Shown: positions 43,172-53,792, counted from the stretch's first letter. The stretch is 64,000 nucleotides of DNA from Elizabethkingia meningoseptica_A (GCF_045762675.1 NZ_JBJDLK010000001.1:62001-126000); one strand, 5' to 3'. Numbers and translations: made by a program. Notes: generated from the letters alone by a model not told the origin.

Positions 43172-43939
43172 ATGAATCATGAAGGCATAATCCTTTCAGA
43201 GAATTTTATGGTGATAATAGTTATTATTATGCTATTAATTATAACAGGCTTTCTGATCTACAAACTTCAACAGTTGCAAAAAGAAAAAGCAGCGCTTACA
43301 GAAGAAAAAAAAGTATTGAAAGGCAGACTCAGCAATATCCGTCTGGATTATATAGAAACAAAACTAAGCCCGCATCTTTTCAAAAATATTCTGAATTCAG
43401 TACAATCACATGCCTATCAGACTTATGTTTCTCTTGATAAACTATCGGGAGTACTGGATTATATTCTGTATGAGAGCAGCGAAAAGTTTGTAACACCAGA
43501 AAGCGAAATGGATTTTACGACCAATCTTATAGAAATTAATAAGATAAAAGTTAATCCATTATTCGATTTCAGAATTAAATCGCAGATAGATAAAGAGGAT
43601 CCTGTTTATAAAGAAAAGGTTTTGGCACCATTGATTACGGTGGATTTTATTGAAAATGCATTTAAACATACTGATTTTCTGGCTGATGATTCCTTTATTT
43701 TTATTTTACTCTCGCTTAAAAACGGAATTCTGGAAGTACGGGTGGAAAATAAAATATCACCAAAATCGCCTTTACATAAAGACAAAAGCGGTTTTGGAGG
43801 TGAATCTCTGGAGCAGCGGCTTAAGATGCTTTACAAAAAGAAATTTTCCATCAGTAAGGAAACGCATAATAATATATATACCGCTTATTTAAAAATAGAT
43901 CTCAATGACAAATACAATCAGGTGCGTTATACTCGATGA
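43172..43939 (+). CDS. LytS-type sensor histidine kinase
   Basis: 255 aa. One N-terminal transmembrane helix (about 11-30), a coiled linker, the His_kinase (PF06580) box with H68 (KLSPHLFKNILNSVQSH) and a HATPase region with N-box FIENAFKH and a G-box GFGGESLEQRL. It lacks a large sensory domain, so the signal is unknown. It phosphorylates the LytTR regulator encoded by the next gene, which overlaps by 35 bp. Confidence 0.9.
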   Translation: MNHEGIILSENFMVIIVIIMLLIITGFLIYKLQQLQKEKAALTEEKKVLKGRLSNIRLDYIETKLSPHLFKNILNSVQSHAYQTYVSLDKLSGVLDYILYESSEKFVTPESEMDFTTNLIEINKIKVNPLFDFRIKSQIDKEDPVYKEKVLAPLITVDFIENAFKHTDFLADDSFIFILLSLKNGILEVRVENKISPKSPLHKDKSGFGGESLEQRLKMLYKKKFSISKETHNNIYTAYLKIDLNDKYNQVRYTR

Positions 43940-44618
43940 TGAATTACTGGCGATTAGTTATCTGAAACTTCTCTGTGAGCAGATTGAAGGTGTGGAAGTC
44001 GTAAAAGTATTCAACAATCCAAGATATTTTCTGGATGAAATCGATAATATAGAATGTGACCTGTGTATTCTCGATATAGAAATGCCGGGACTAAACGGTT
44101 TGCAGGTAGCAGAACTGATCTCTCATAAAAAGATAATCTTTACAACAGCTTATAAAGAATATGCAGCGGAAGCTTTCGATCTCGATGTCGTAGATTATGT
44201 AAGAAAGCCTATAAAAAAAGAACGCTTGCAACAGGCATTTGCCAAAGCGCGGGAATTAGCGGATATCCCCAAAAGCAGTTTTATAGAATGGAATACAAAT
44301 CTTGGTAAAAGTCATATTTTCACAGATCAGATTGCTTATATTAAAACATCTGAAATAGACAGTCGGGATAAGGATCTTATTATGAATGATCATACGAATA
44401 TCATCCTGAAGAATATAAACTTCAAAACGCTTCTGGAAATGCTTCCGGAAAGAGATTTTGCACAGATTAATAAGAAAGAAATCGTAGCACTCCGTTCCAT
44501 TAAAATGGTTTCGGCGAACGAAATTATGACCAATGTTTCCGACGCCGATGAAAACTTTATAAAACTGCATATAAGTGAAGTTTATAAAAGTGATCTGCTG
44601 GAAAAATTTGGAAAATAA
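43905..44618 (+). CDS. LytTR-family response regulator
   Basis: 237 aa. The receiver domain has D11-D12, phospho-acceptor D57 (ILDIEMPG) and Lys in RKPIKKER. The C-terminal LytTR DNA-binding domain lies at about 135-235. Co-translated with the kinase through the 35-bp overlap. Targets unknown; the gap to the antiporter gene is 236 bp. Confidence 0.9.
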   Translation: MTNTIRCVILDDELLAISYLKLLCEQIEGVEVVKVFNNPRYFLDEIDNIECDLCILDIEMPGLNGLQVAELISHKKIIFTTAYKEYAAEAFDLDVVDYVRKPIKKERLQQAFAKARELADIPKSSFIEWNTNLGKSHIFTDQIAYIKTSEIDSRDKDLIMNDHTNIILKNINFKTLLEMLPERDFAQINKKEIVALRSIKMVSANEIMTNVSDADENFIKLHISEVYKSDLLEKFGK

Positions 44619-44854
44619 GAAGCTTCATCGTTAAACTTATATGTCTAATTTATTTTCTATGTCTCCATGCGGTTTTACATATAAAAATTACAATTTTAAT
44701 GATTGAAAATTGCCGGCTTCCGGCTGAAAAGAGCTCTTACTACGATATGTAGAAATTTCATTACAAAAAAAATAAGTTTTACTGCATTTAAGAAAAAAAA
44801 CTATTAAAAATTTTAAATTTCTTTTGAATTTTGCAGCTAAGAAATAACAAAACA

Positions 44855-47137
44855 ATGCAAAAGTACAGGAATATTATTTTTTATATCGTAACCATTGTGT
44901 TCTTCTCCGGACTCATGTACTGGTTTTTTATAGAAGGTAAGACTTTAGAGGCAGGACAAAACATTGTGTCACACGAAAGCGGCGGTTCAATGTGGAGTAA
45001 TTTTGTGGATTCTTTTATGGCCAATCTGCATCACCCTTTAGCCTTATTACTGGCTCAGATTGTAACCATTATTATGGTGGCCCGCCTTTTCGGATGGATC
45101 TGTATGAAAATGAGACAACCTTCGGTTATTGGTGAAATGATTGCCGGAATTGTTCTGGGGCCTTCACTTTTGGGGCTTTATTTTCCTGAGTTTTCTGCAT
45201 TTCTTTTTCCGAAAGAATCTTTAGGAAACTTGCAGTTTCTAAGTCAGATAGGGCTTATTTTCTTTATGTACATCGTTGGGATGGAACTGGATCTTAGCGT
45301 TCTGAGGAAGAAAGCGCATGATGCAGTAGTCATTAGTCATGCCAGTATTATTATTCCGTTTGCACTGGGAATCGGTCTTTCTTATTTTATTTATAAAGAA
45401 TTTGCACCGGATGGCGTTCAGTTTAGCTCATTTGCACTTTTCATTGCCATTGCTATGAGCATTACAGCTTTTCCGGTTTTAGCAAGGATTGTTCAGGAAC
45501 GAAATTTACAAAAAACCAAACTGGGAACAGTTGTTATCACCTGTGCAGCAGCAGATGATATTACAGCATGGTGTATTCTGGCAGCTGTAATTGCAATTGT
45601 TAAGGCAGGTTCTTTTGCCAGTTCAATTTATGTGATTTTAATGGCTGTTGCTTATGTATTCCTGATGATTAAAATCGTGCGTCCTTTTTTAAAGAGAATT
45701 GCAGATTTGCAGACAGGTAAAGGAATTATGAGTAAATCTGTTGTGGCCATTTTCTTTCTTACACTTATTATTTCAGCATATGCAACTGAAGTCATAGGAA
45801 TTCACGCACTATTCGGAGCTTTCATGGCAGGTGCTATTATGCCGGAAAATGCTAAGTTCAGAAATATATTTATTGAAAAGGTTGAAGACGTAGCCCTTGT
45901 AGTACTGCTTCCTTTATTCTTTGTATTTACAGGTCTCAGAACACAGATAGGATTGTTGAATGACGGTCATTTATGGATGACAGCCGGATTGATTATTCTG
46001 GTAGCGGTTATCGGGAAATTCGTAGGAAGTGCACTTACTGCAAAATTCCTGCGGATGAGCTGGAAGGACAGCCTTAATATTGGTGCGCTTATGAATACAC
46101 GGGGATTAATGGAGCTGATTGTACTTAATATAGGGTATGATTTAGGCGTAATGAGTCCGGAAATATTTGCAATGATGGTGATTATGGCACTCTTCACAAC
46201 ATTTATGACAGGGCCTTGCCTGGACCTAATCAACTTCGCCTTTAAAGGAAAAGGAAAGAAAAATCAGGATGATGAAGATGCAGAGGATAATGACCGGAAA
46301 TATAAAGTTTTGCTGTCTTTTGACGGAGGAGAATCGGGGAGTACATTATTGAGGCTTGCTGATAATTTTACCCACAAAATGAATGGAAACAAAAGTATAA
46401 CAGCTATGAATATTGCACCAGTACATGAGCTTCATGCTTTTGAAATGGAAGATTATGAAAACGAACAGTTTGAAGATGTTATTCATACCTCTCATGAACT
46501 TAAATTACAGCTAGCTACCTTGTTCAAAGCTTCCAATGATGTTGAGAGTGATCTGGTAAGTATTACCAATAAAGGAAATTATGATCTTCTGCTGGTAATG
46601 CTCAGAAAATCTATTTACGAAGGAAGTTTACTGGGAAGGTTGCTTGGATTTACAACTAAAATCATTAATCCCGAGCGGCTTTTAAATACGGTAAAAGGAA
46701 AAACCTATATGTTTAATACCTCGCCGTTTGATGATTTTACATTGGGAATTTTAGATAAATCCAATATTCCGGTGGGGATTATGGTAGATAAAAATTTTGA
46801 AAGTGCTGACAAAGTATTTGTTCCTATTTTTGATCTTAATGATTTCTACCTTATTGAATATGCCAAAAGATTGATTAATAATAATGATTCACAGGTTATT
46901 ATTTTAGACGTGATAGGGCAGATCAGAAAAAATACTGAAATCCGTGAACTGATAAGAAGCATAGAGCAGATTGCCCCCAACCATATTACACTCTATAATG
47001 AGAGAACTATTGAAAAGGAGTTTCTGGAATCTCAGGATTTAATGCTTATCAGCAGTAAAAGCTGGAGGAATCTTATAGACACAAAGAGTTTATGGCTATC
47101 CGATATTCCTTCTACCTTAATTATTTCTAATCCTTAG
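44855..47137 (+). CDS. Cation:proton antiporter, CPA2 family
   Basis: 760 aa from ATG at 44855; the longer TTG start at 44831 falls in a promoter-like AATTTTGC. About 12-13 transmembrane helices with the Na_H_Exchanger signatures (RQPSVIGEMIAGIVLGPSLL; ITAFPVLARI; CAAADDITAW with the paired Asp; HALFGAFMAGAIMP). A cytoplasmic C-terminal region (about 465-760) resembles a UspA-like or regulatory domain rather than the TrkA-N domain of KefB. It exchanges Na+ or K+ for H+; ion selectivity cannot be read. Confidence 0.9.
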   Translation: MQKYRNIIFYIVTIVFFSGLMYWFFIEGKTLEAGQNIVSHESGGSMWSNFVDSFMANLHHPLALLLAQIVTIIMVARLFGWICMKMRQPSVIGEMIAGIVLGPSLLGLYFPEFSAFLFPKESLGNLQFLSQIGLIFFMYIVGMELDLSVLRKKAHDAVVISHASIIIPFALGIGLSYFIYKEFAPDGVQFSSFALFIAIAMSITAFPVLARIVQERNLQKTKLGTVVITCAAADDITAWCILAAVIAIVKAGSFASSIYVILMAVAYVFLMIKIVRPFLKRIADLQTGKGIMSKSVVAIFFLTLIISAYATEVIGIHALFGAFMAGAIMPENAKFRNIFIEKVEDVALVVLLPLFFVFTGLRTQIGLLNDGHLWMTAGLIILVAVIGKFVGSALTAKFLRMSWKDSLNIGALMNTRGLMELIVLNIGYDLGVMSPEIFAMMVIMALFTTFMTGPCLDLINFAFKGKGKKNQDDEDAEDNDRKYKVLLSFDGGESGSTLLRLADNFTHKMNGNKSITAMNIAPVHELHAFEMEDYENEQFEDVIHTSHELKLQLATLFKASNDVESDLVSITNKGNYDLLLVMLRKSIYEGSLLGRLLGFTTKIINPERLLNTVKGKTYMFNTSPFDDFTLGILDKSNIPVGIMVDKNFESADKVFVPIFDLNDFYLIEYAKRLINNNDSQVIILDVIGQIRKNTEIRELIRSIEQIAPNHITLYNERTIEKEFLESQDLMLISSKSWRNLIDTKSLWLSDIPSTLIISNP

Positions 47138-47182
47138 TATCCGATGTGATCCTGCGAAATAAATCTGTTAATAATTGAAACG

Positions 47183-47211
47183 AAAAAGAGGCTGCCTTTA
47201 CAGGCAGCCTC
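47183..47211 (-). terminator. Terminator between the antiporter gene and the convergent 47216 gene
   Basis: GAGGCTGCC (47188-47196) pairs with GGCAGCCTC (47203-47211); on the minus strand it is followed by TTTTTCG. It serves chiefly the minus-strand gene. Confidence 0.8.
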
Positions 47212-47215
47212 TCGT

Positions 47216-47884
47216 TCATTTGTTTGTGAGCTGTCGTTTTTTATCGGACAGCTTCAGCAAGTTACTAAAATTTTCCAATATACTTTTTTGTTCCTCGGCC
47301 ATATAATCTCCACTGAAAGGTGCACCACAGTCCTGACTGTTAACTATGTGAATAAGATGTCCTTTCTCAAAATAACTTCTGTTTTCAGTAATCTCAGATT
47401 TGGAGAAATCAAAAGCTTCCGTGTCATTATTCTCTTTCATGGCTTTCGTGTCATAAAAAAGAGGACGATTGTATTTGTAGTCCTTTTCAAAAACAAAAGA
47501 TAACTTCCCGTTCAGCAGATAGTATTCTGTTAATAACTGTCCGCTTTCTCCATAATTTCTGGTGATAATTTTTTCAAGTTTACCTTTCTGATAATAGAAT
47601 TTAGCTTCACCGCCTTCAGTAGAATCAAAAAGATCATAGGACTTTATAGCAGACCATTTGTTAATAGAATTAATCCTTTTAAAATTTGCACGGACAGGTT
47701 TTAATCTTTCTGTTAAATACTCATTAACAGGAAGATCTTCTGTATTGAAACTCTCCTTAATTTTCAGCGTATCATTTTGTAAGCAGACTGTATTCTTAAA
47801 AGCTGTTATATCGTTTCCTTTTGCATAATTTATGCTGACGACCGTCAATAGAATAAACAGGCAGCAGAATGGTTTATTTTTCAT
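47216..47884 (-). CDS. Secreted protein of unknown function
   Basis: 222 aa with a Sec signal (MKNKPFCCLFILLTVVSINYA). The mature part has alternating charged and aromatic residues with YYQKGKLEKIITRNYGESGQ and YYLLNGKLSFVFEKD, patterns resembling beta-hairpin repeats of MORN- or toxin-antitoxin-YwqK-like folds. No firm family. Convergent to the antiporter gene and monocistronic. Confidence 0.68.
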   Translation of the reverse strand: MKNKPFCCLFILLTVVSINYAKGNDITAFKNTVCLQNDTLKIKESFNTEDLPVNEYLTERLKPVRANFKRINSINKWSAIKSYDLFDSTEGGEAKFYYQKGKLEKIITRNYGESGQLLTEYYLLNGKLSFVFEKDYKYNRPLFYDTKAMKENNDTEAFDFSKSEITENRSYFEKGHLIHIVNSQDCGAPFSGDYMAEEQKSILENFSNLLKLSDKKRQLTNK

Positions 47885-48060
47885 ATTTCGTGTTTTAGGA
47901 GACTTGTAGAAAATCAGCCTTAAAGATATGAAAAACAGGAAATAGTTATAATACTGTGGAAATGTTTTATAATTATACAGAGATTCTGTTACAACTTCAC
48001 TTGGTTTGGTTACTCCGGTTATTCACATTCTTCTCAATTTTGTACTATAAATAATATAAT

Positions 48061-48999
48061 ATGCAAACAATATTAGGAGCAAACGGACAGATTGGAGAAG
48101 AACTGGCCCGGGAACTGAAAAGAAACTTTACTTCCGATATACGTATTGTCAGCAGAAATGCGAAAAAAGTAAATGAAACGGATCAGGTGTTTTCTGCAGA
48201 CCTGTCAATCCGTGAACAGGCTATTCAAGCTGTAAAAGGCAGTGATATTGCTTATTTTACGTTAGGACTTCCTATTAGTTCGGATTTTTGGGAAGAGCAG
48301 TTCCCTTTGATTACAAAGAATGTCATAGAAGCCTGTAAGATTAATGGAACAAAGCTTGTATTTTTTGACAATACCTATATGTATCCTCAGGATGACAGGG
48401 TTTTGACAGAAGATACAGCATTTGCACCGGTAGGCAGAAAAGGCAGGGTAAGAAGAGAAATGGCAGAAATGGTTCTGAAAGCAATACGATCAGGAGAAAT
48501 TGAAGCCGTGATCTGCCGTGCTCCTGAGTTTTATGGGCCTGGGAAAACACAAAGTATTACAAATACATTGATTTTTAATAACATTAAAGAAGGCAAAAAG
48601 CTAAAAGTACCGTTAAGTACAGATAAAAAAAGAAGTTTAATATGGACACCCGATGCCAGCCGGGCAACCGCGCTAATCGGAAATACACCGGACGCATTCG
48701 GCCAGACCTGGCATCTTCCGGTGGATAAAAATCATGTGACCTATCGGGAATTTATAAGGATAGCATCTGAAGTATATAGCAGAAATCTGAAATATAGTGT
48801 GATTCCTAAATTTATCTTTAGTATAGGAGCGCTGTTCAATAAAAAACTGAAAGAATTGTTGGAATTGCTTCCAAGATATGAACATGATAATATATTTGAC
48901 GATTCAAAATTCAGAAACAGATTTCCTGAATTTCAGGTAACTTCCTATACACAAGGAATCACTATAATTAAGAATGAGCAGCTTCTAAAGGATAAATAA
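48061..48999 (+). CDS. NAD(P)-binding epimerase/dehydratase-like protein
   Basis: 312 aa atypical short-chain dehydrogenase. The Rossmann motif GANGQIG lies at about residues 6-12, with RIVSRNAKK as the second-strand cofactor selector and the FFDNTYMYPQD region where extended SDRs have their catalytic Tyr. Its substrate is unknown. It starts with MQTILGANG, so the glycine motif sits unusually near the N-terminus, as is common in this group. An AraC regulator follows 40 bp downstream on the same strand. Confidence 0.82.
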   Translation: MQTILGANGQIGEELARELKRNFTSDIRIVSRNAKKVNETDQVFSADLSIREQAIQAVKGSDIAYFTLGLPISSDFWEEQFPLITKNVIEACKINGTKLVFFDNTYMYPQDDRVLTEDTAFAPVGRKGRVRREMAEMVLKAIRSGEIEAVICRAPEFYGPGKTQSITNTLIFNNIKEGKKLKVPLSTDKKRSLIWTPDASRATALIGNTPDAFGQTWHLPVDKNHVTYREFIRIASEVYSRNLKYSVIPKFIFSIGALFNKKLKELLELLPRYEHDNIFDDSKFRNRFPEFQVTSYTQGITIIKNEQLLKDK

Positions 49000-49039
49000 A
49001 ATCACTACATTAGTGCTATACAAATCTGAAAATCAACCC

Positions 49040-49951
49040 ATGAAAAGCCCGGAAAAAGTTTCATCAATCAGCAAGTTACATCAGTTTTTAGGATTGAAAA
49101 GACCATCAAATCCGCTGATTAGTGTGTTCAGTTTTGATGATGTTAAACTGGAATCTGAGACGTTCCTCAGTGCAGTAACAACAGACTTTTATATGATTGC
49201 GCTAAAGAAGGACTGTGCCGGAGGAAAATTTAAATACGGGCAGCAGTATTATGACTTTGATGACGGCATTATGTATTTTACAGCACCGCATCAGGTACTT
49301 CAGTTTGAAAATGTACTTCTGAATGCTGTAAGGGGATTTGTGATGATTATTCATCCTGACTTCCTGCATAGTTATCCGTTAGCCTCTACCATAAAAGAAT
49401 ATGGCTATTTTTCGTACATGGCGAATGAAGCCTTACACCTTTCGGAGAAAGAAGAAAAGTCCGTGATGGATATCATCGCTAATATAGAGCGGGAAATAGA
49501 AGCTAATATGGATTCTTTCACACAGGATCTGTTAATTTCGAATCTTGATCTTTTATTGAAATATTGCGACCGTTTTTATAACCGTCAGTTTTTAACCAGA
49601 AAAAAGGTTAATAATGACCTGCTTTCAAAGCTGGAGCAGTTATTGGATGATTACTTCAGGGATGATAAATTGCTTTTAAACGGGATTCCTACTGTTCAGT
49701 TTGTCGCAGATGAACTGAGCCTTAGTCCCAATTATCTTAGTGATATGCTTCGGGTGCAGACTGGGCAAACAACGCAGCAACACATCCAGAACCGGTTGAT
49801 AGAAAAAGCAAAAGAAATGCTGTCGACTACAGAAATGTCAGTTTCTGAAATCGCATACCATTTAGGTTTTGAGCATCCACAGTCTTTTCATCGATTGTTT
49901 AAAAATCGTACTTCCGTCTCTCCATTAGAATTTAGAGCATCTTTTAATTAA
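49040..49951 (+). CDS. AraC-family transcriptional regulator
   Basis: 303 aa from ATG at 49040; a GTG at 49013 would add nine residues. The N-terminal cupin-like sensing region (about 10-150) precedes a double HTH at about 210-300 (VQFVADELSLSPNYLSDMLR; MSVSEIAYHLGFEHPQSFHR). Cytosolic one-component regulator. Placed behind the NAD-binding protein gene and may control it. Confidence 0.88.
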   Translation: MKSPEKVSSISKLHQFLGLKRPSNPLISVFSFDDVKLESETFLSAVTTDFYMIALKKDCAGGKFKYGQQYYDFDDGIMYFTAPHQVLQFENVLLNAVRGFVMIIHPDFLHSYPLASTIKEYGYFSYMANEALHLSEKEEKSVMDIIANIEREIEANMDSFTQDLLISNLDLLLKYCDRFYNRQFLTRKKVNNDLLSKLEQLLDDYFRDDKLLLNGIPTVQFVADELSLSPNYLSDMLRVQTGQTTQQHIQNRLIEKAKEMLSTTEMSVSEIAYHLGFEHPQSFHRLFKNRTSVSPLEFRASFN

Positions 49952-50152
49952 TCTCTGTAAACATAAATTTCCTTCTGAATAATTGAAATGAAATTTATGA
50001 AGTGAATATTTCCCTGACATAGTTTGTTAGGGATTATTTGTGATTGATGATTTGATATAATTGATATGATTATCAATGTTTTAATTAAGGTGTAGTGTTC
50101 AATTATTTTATTTTTTTTAATTTTGAATCAATCAAATCACAAAAATATAAAA

Positions 50153-51508
50153 ATGAAAAAAGAACTAAAAACCATTTTTTTTGTAGCGTTATTGTGTATT
50201 ATTAGTAGTTGTAATAATGATGATTTACAACCTAAAAACAAAAACGAACTACAGGCAGTCAATCAAAAATTCCAGAATGTTAATGCTACATATGTTGTAG
50301 ATTACTTTAAAAGAAATTTAGAATCTGAAAATTTAGAAGTAATTGAACAATCTTACTATGATAAGGTAGTTAGTGCAGATAGTTTGAAATCTGAAAAAGA
50401 AAGAATCTGGAAACTCTGGAAAGATGCCAATATTAGTAGATTAGGTACTCTGCCTAGTACCAATTCAAACGGGACAGAATTCATTTGGGATATTCCTCAG
50501 GGCCAGCGTATGAAAATAAAAACCTTTACCAAAGGTAGTAAGCCTGCTTCTGGATATCCATTTTTTATTAATCTCCATGGTGGTGGGGGGTATAGTAATC
50601 TGTCGGGGCCATGGGAATCATCTGTAAATTCAGGAGAATGGAGTGCCGCACAAACTTTAGGAAAAGCATATCAGGATAATCCTAGTTATTATTTTGTGCC
50701 TAGAATGGCAGATGACAGAATTGGAAGATGGTATTATAAACCCCAACAGACAACTTGGTTGAGAGCATGGCAGCTAGCTGTACTTTCAAATGAAATAGAT
50801 CCGGACAGAACGTATATCTTAGGCATTTCTGAAGGAGGATATGGAAGCTTTAGAATGGGTACTTTTTATGCTGACTATTTTGCTGGAGTTGGACCAATGG
50901 CAGGGCCCGAAACCAAGGAAGCAGCTCCAATAGAAAATCTAAGAAATACTTCCATTAGAATTGAGGTTGGCGAATTTGATACAGGATTTGGTCGTAATGA
51001 GATGGGGAAATCATGGAAACAAAGACTTGATAGTGCAGCCTCTGCAAACCCAGGTTACTTTAACCATGTCGTTACTATACAACCGGGTAAAGGCCATGGT
51101 ATTAATTATTATAATGTGACTCCTTGGTTAATTCAGCAAAAAAAGAGAGATACCTACCCTAATATCTTGTCATTTATGTATTATGATACAGATGGTGGCT
51201 ATAGAAAAGGATTTGGTTATGTTAGATTAGATGGGCTTAATAAAACAGGAGGCCGCAAGTCTTTTGAAATTAAAAAGGATGGTAATAACTATGACATTAC
51301 AACAAAGGATGTAAAAGGAACGGTTTCCGGAAAAATAAGTCTCTATGTTGATAAAGTAGATTTTTCAAAACCTATTGTTGTCACCCTAAATGGAAAGGAG
51401 GTCTATAATGGAAACGTAAAGAATAATCTAGGTATTATGATTGAAAGTATTGCTTTATTTGGAGATCCTGGCCGTATTTATTCATCTAAAATAGATATCA
51501 ATATTTAA
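50153..51508 (+). CDS. Alpha/beta-hydrolase (esterase-like) lipoprotein
   Basis: 451 aa from ATG 50153 (an upstream TTG adds ten residues without a signal). Lipobox ISSC gives a lipoprotein. The hydrolase domain (about 125-330) has HGGGG as oxyanion loop (FINLHGGGGYSN), nucleophile motif GISEGG (GxSxG) and a late acid/His in GKGHGINYY. The C-terminal 100 residues form a beta-rich accessory domain. The substrate may be a polysaccharide ester or a feruloyl-type ester, but this is not determinable here. Confidence 0.82.
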   Translation: MKKELKTIFFVALLCIISSCNNDDLQPKNKNELQAVNQKFQNVNATYVVDYFKRNLESENLEVIEQSYYDKVVSADSLKSEKERIWKLWKDANISRLGTLPSTNSNGTEFIWDIPQGQRMKIKTFTKGSKPASGYPFFINLHGGGGYSNLSGPWESSVNSGEWSAAQTLGKAYQDNPSYYFVPRMADDRIGRWYYKPQQTTWLRAWQLAVLSNEIDPDRTYILGISEGGYGSFRMGTFYADYFAGVGPMAGPETKEAAPIENLRNTSIRIEVGEFDTGFGRNEMGKSWKQRLDSAASANPGYFNHVVTIQPGKGHGINYYNVTPWLIQQKKRDTYPNILSFMYYDTDGGYRKGFGYVRLDGLNKTGGRKSFEIKKDGNNYDITTKDVKGTVSGKISLYVDKVDFSKPIVVTLNGKEVYNGNVKNNLGIMIESIALFGDPGRIYSSKIDINI

Positions 51509-51566
51509 GAGATGTAAATTAATAAATGCTGTTTTCTGATTATTACAATTTAATCAGCATAATTAC

Positions 51567-51591
51567 ACCCCGATTAACCTCGGGGTTTTTC
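51567..51591 (+). terminator. Terminator after the esterase-like gene
   Basis: ACCCCGA (51567-51573) pairs with TCGGGGT (51580-51586) followed by TTTTTC. Confidence 0.85.
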
Positions 51592-51740
51592 TTTTTCTCA
51601 CAGATATTCTGTGAAGTAATAAAAAATACTTCTGCCTGCACTGAATGAGTGTTATAAATTTGAATTGATGTTTCGATAAATTAAATTCTCAAGTAGCCGG
51701 TATAATTGTATATTTATAGGAATTCCAGTTACTTATTAAG

Positions 51741-52586
51741 ATGAAGTATATTTTTTCTTTCTCCTTCTTTATTGTCTATGTATTTTTTTATGGACAGGAG
51801 TTTAAATTTGCAGATAATGCCACTTTCAAACCATTCCCTTATAGTGCAGAAAGTTTAGATAAAAGTTATCAGAACATATATTATCAGCTTTCTTTTGCCA
51901 ATAACTCTGAAAAACCGGATTCTAAAAAGCAAGCTGTCTGTATCTTGGAATTGGGGAAAACCAAATCTAAATTTTTCGACTTCAAAAGATTAAAAAGTGA
52001 TTCTCTGGAAAAGAAATACAGTGTTGAAAAAGAAATTACGGGTAAAGAAATGGCGGGTATACTTGCGTATAGAATTAATTGGGGTAATGTATTAATCAGA
52101 GATATTCAGGCTAAAAATATTATTTTTCAGGATCATGCCAGTAAAACTTTTCAGTACGAAGAAGTTCAACCCAACTTAAAATGGAATCTGGAAAAAGAAA
52201 GCAAAACTATTCTGGGTTATATCTGTAATAAAGCAACTACAGAATATAGAGGCAGAAAATATACAGCATGGTATACCACGGATATTCCGATTAGTAGTGG
52301 TCCATATATTTTTGAAGGTTTGCCGGGGCTTATTTTAGCCATTTCGGATTCCCAAAATCATTTTAACTTTACAGCAATTGCCATGGATAAAAATCCGAGA
52401 GAAATTTATCTCAATAACGGAAAGTATATTCTAAAGGTAACTCGCGATCAATTTCGGAAAGTCCAAAAGAATTACCATAATAATCCCGGTTTTTATCTGA
52501 ATGGTGGAGCCTACAATACAGACGGAACCGAAATAAAAATAGATCCCAGATATAGCAAACCCTATAATCCAATTGAATTAGAGTAA
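51741..52586 (+). CDS. GLPGLI-family protein
   Basis: 281 aa with a signal peptide (MKYIFSFSFFIVYVFFYG). Carries the eponymous motif in FEGLPGLILAI (around residue 195) preceded by AWYTTDIPISSGPY, typical of this Bacteroidota-restricted secreted family (TIGR01200). Function unknown; often linked to outer-membrane carboxypeptidase-like receptors, none of which is adjacent here. Convergent with the serine hydrolase gene. Confidence 0.9.
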   Translation: MKYIFSFSFFIVYVFFYGQEFKFADNATFKPFPYSAESLDKSYQNIYYQLSFANNSEKPDSKKQAVCILELGKTKSKFFDFKRLKSDSLEKKYSVEKEITGKEMAGILAYRINWGNVLIRDIQAKNIIFQDHASKTFQYEEVQPNLKWNLEKESKTILGYICNKATTEYRGRKYTAWYTTDIPISSGPYIFEGLPGLILAISDSQNHFNFTAIAMDKNPREIYLNNGKYILKVTRDQFRKVQKNYHNNPGFYLNGGAYNTDGTEIKIDPRYSKPYNPIELE

Positions 52587-52598
52587 AGAAAGAGGCCT

Positions 52599-53792
52599 TC
52601 ATTTAAATTGAGGAACGAAAAAACGATCCCAATCGTAAACGCGGGCAACGCTATTGCAAATTTCAAGCATCAGTTCCTGGTTGTTACTATTGGTCATTAC
52701 AACAACTCCATATCCTTTATCTATGCTTCCGTATGATGCACAGGTAAAACCTTCATTACCTCCGTTGTGGTTAAAGTAATAAGCTCCGTTTTTGTATCTC
52801 AGAAAAACGCCCAATGCTACTTTACTTTCGTTATAATTTATAACCGGTGCAAATCGTTCTTTCATATACTTCTGTGACAATACCTTTTGAGATTTGCCTT
52901 GTAACGCCAATTGACATTCGATTATATATTTTGCCAGATCCTCTGGTGTAGTCCAGAGTCCGGCCGCTGCATATTCCGGATATAAATGATACTTATCTTT
53001 TACTTTTTTTCCGTCGGTATAATATCCTGAGGCAATATTTAAGGTGTCATTTTTTACCGAATAAGTGCTGTGTGTCATTTGTAGCGGGATAAAAACCTCT
53101 TTTTTTATAAAGTCTTCATATTTTTTTTTCGTAACATCCATAAGTATCAACTGGGAAATCAAAGTACCGCCTCCCGAATAATCGAAATCAACTCCGGGTT
53201 GTTTTACAGAACGTACCGCTTTAGAAGTGGCTGGCGGTGTTCCGTTTAAAATTTGTACAATGGTAGGTATAGCTGCTGTTCTTTCATAGCCTTCAAAACC
53301 TGAAACACCTAAACCGCCGGAGTGACTCAACAGATTTCTGGATGTAATGATTTTGTTTTTAGAAATGCTGTCATAGGGGAAACTCCAGCTTTTCAGATAA
53401 TGGTTGATGTCTTTATCGAGATCTATTTTACCAAGTTGTACCAGCTTCATAAAAGCAAGACTATTGATCGTTTTACTTATTGAAGCTGCCTGAAACAACG
53501 TATTGGTATCGACTTTTCTGTTTTCCTCTTCATCCGCATATCCATAGGCTTTTACCCATTCTATTTTATAGTTGTTGATCACCGCAATACTTACTCCCTT
53601 CACATGAAGCTGTTTCATTCTTTCAATAATATTGAAATCAGGAACTTTATGACTACCCGAAATAACAGATGGACTTAAAGAATTCTCTACTTTTTCAATT
53701 TTATTTTTAATTTCCCTGTTTAACTTTTGCGCAGATACAAAGCCGGATAGAAGGATGAAAAAAAGGATAAAAATTGTTTGTAAAGTTTTCAT
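52599..53792 (-). CDS. Serine hydrolase of the beta-lactamase (class C-like) family
   Basis: 397 aa from ATG at 53790-53792 (an upstream ATG at 53828 adds 12 residues before the signal). Sec signal ends near SAQ. S104-I-S-K107 (SxxK), Y205-S-G and FNHNGGNEGFTC replace the canonical three motifs. Periplasmic hydrolase, paralogue of 18485-19678 of the same length. Substrate unknown. Confidence 0.87.
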   Translation of the reverse strand: MKTLQTIFILFFILLSGFVSAQKLNREIKNKIEKVENSLSPSVISGSHKVPDFNIIERMKQLHVKGVSIAVINNYKIEWVKAYGYADEEENRKVDTNTLFQAASISKTINSLAFMKLVQLGKIDLDKDINHYLKSWSFPYDSISKNKIITSRNLLSHSGGLGVSGFEGYERTAAIPTIVQILNGTPPATSKAVRSVKQPGVDFDYSGGGTLISQLILMDVTKKKYEDFIKKEVFIPLQMTHSTYSVKNDTLNIASGYYTDGKKVKDKYHLYPEYAAAGLWTTPEDLAKYIIECQLALQGKSQKVLSQKYMKERFAPVINYNESKVALGVFLRYKNGAYYFNHNGGNEGFTCASYGSIDKGYGVVVMTNSNNQELMLEICNSVARVYDWDRFFVPQFK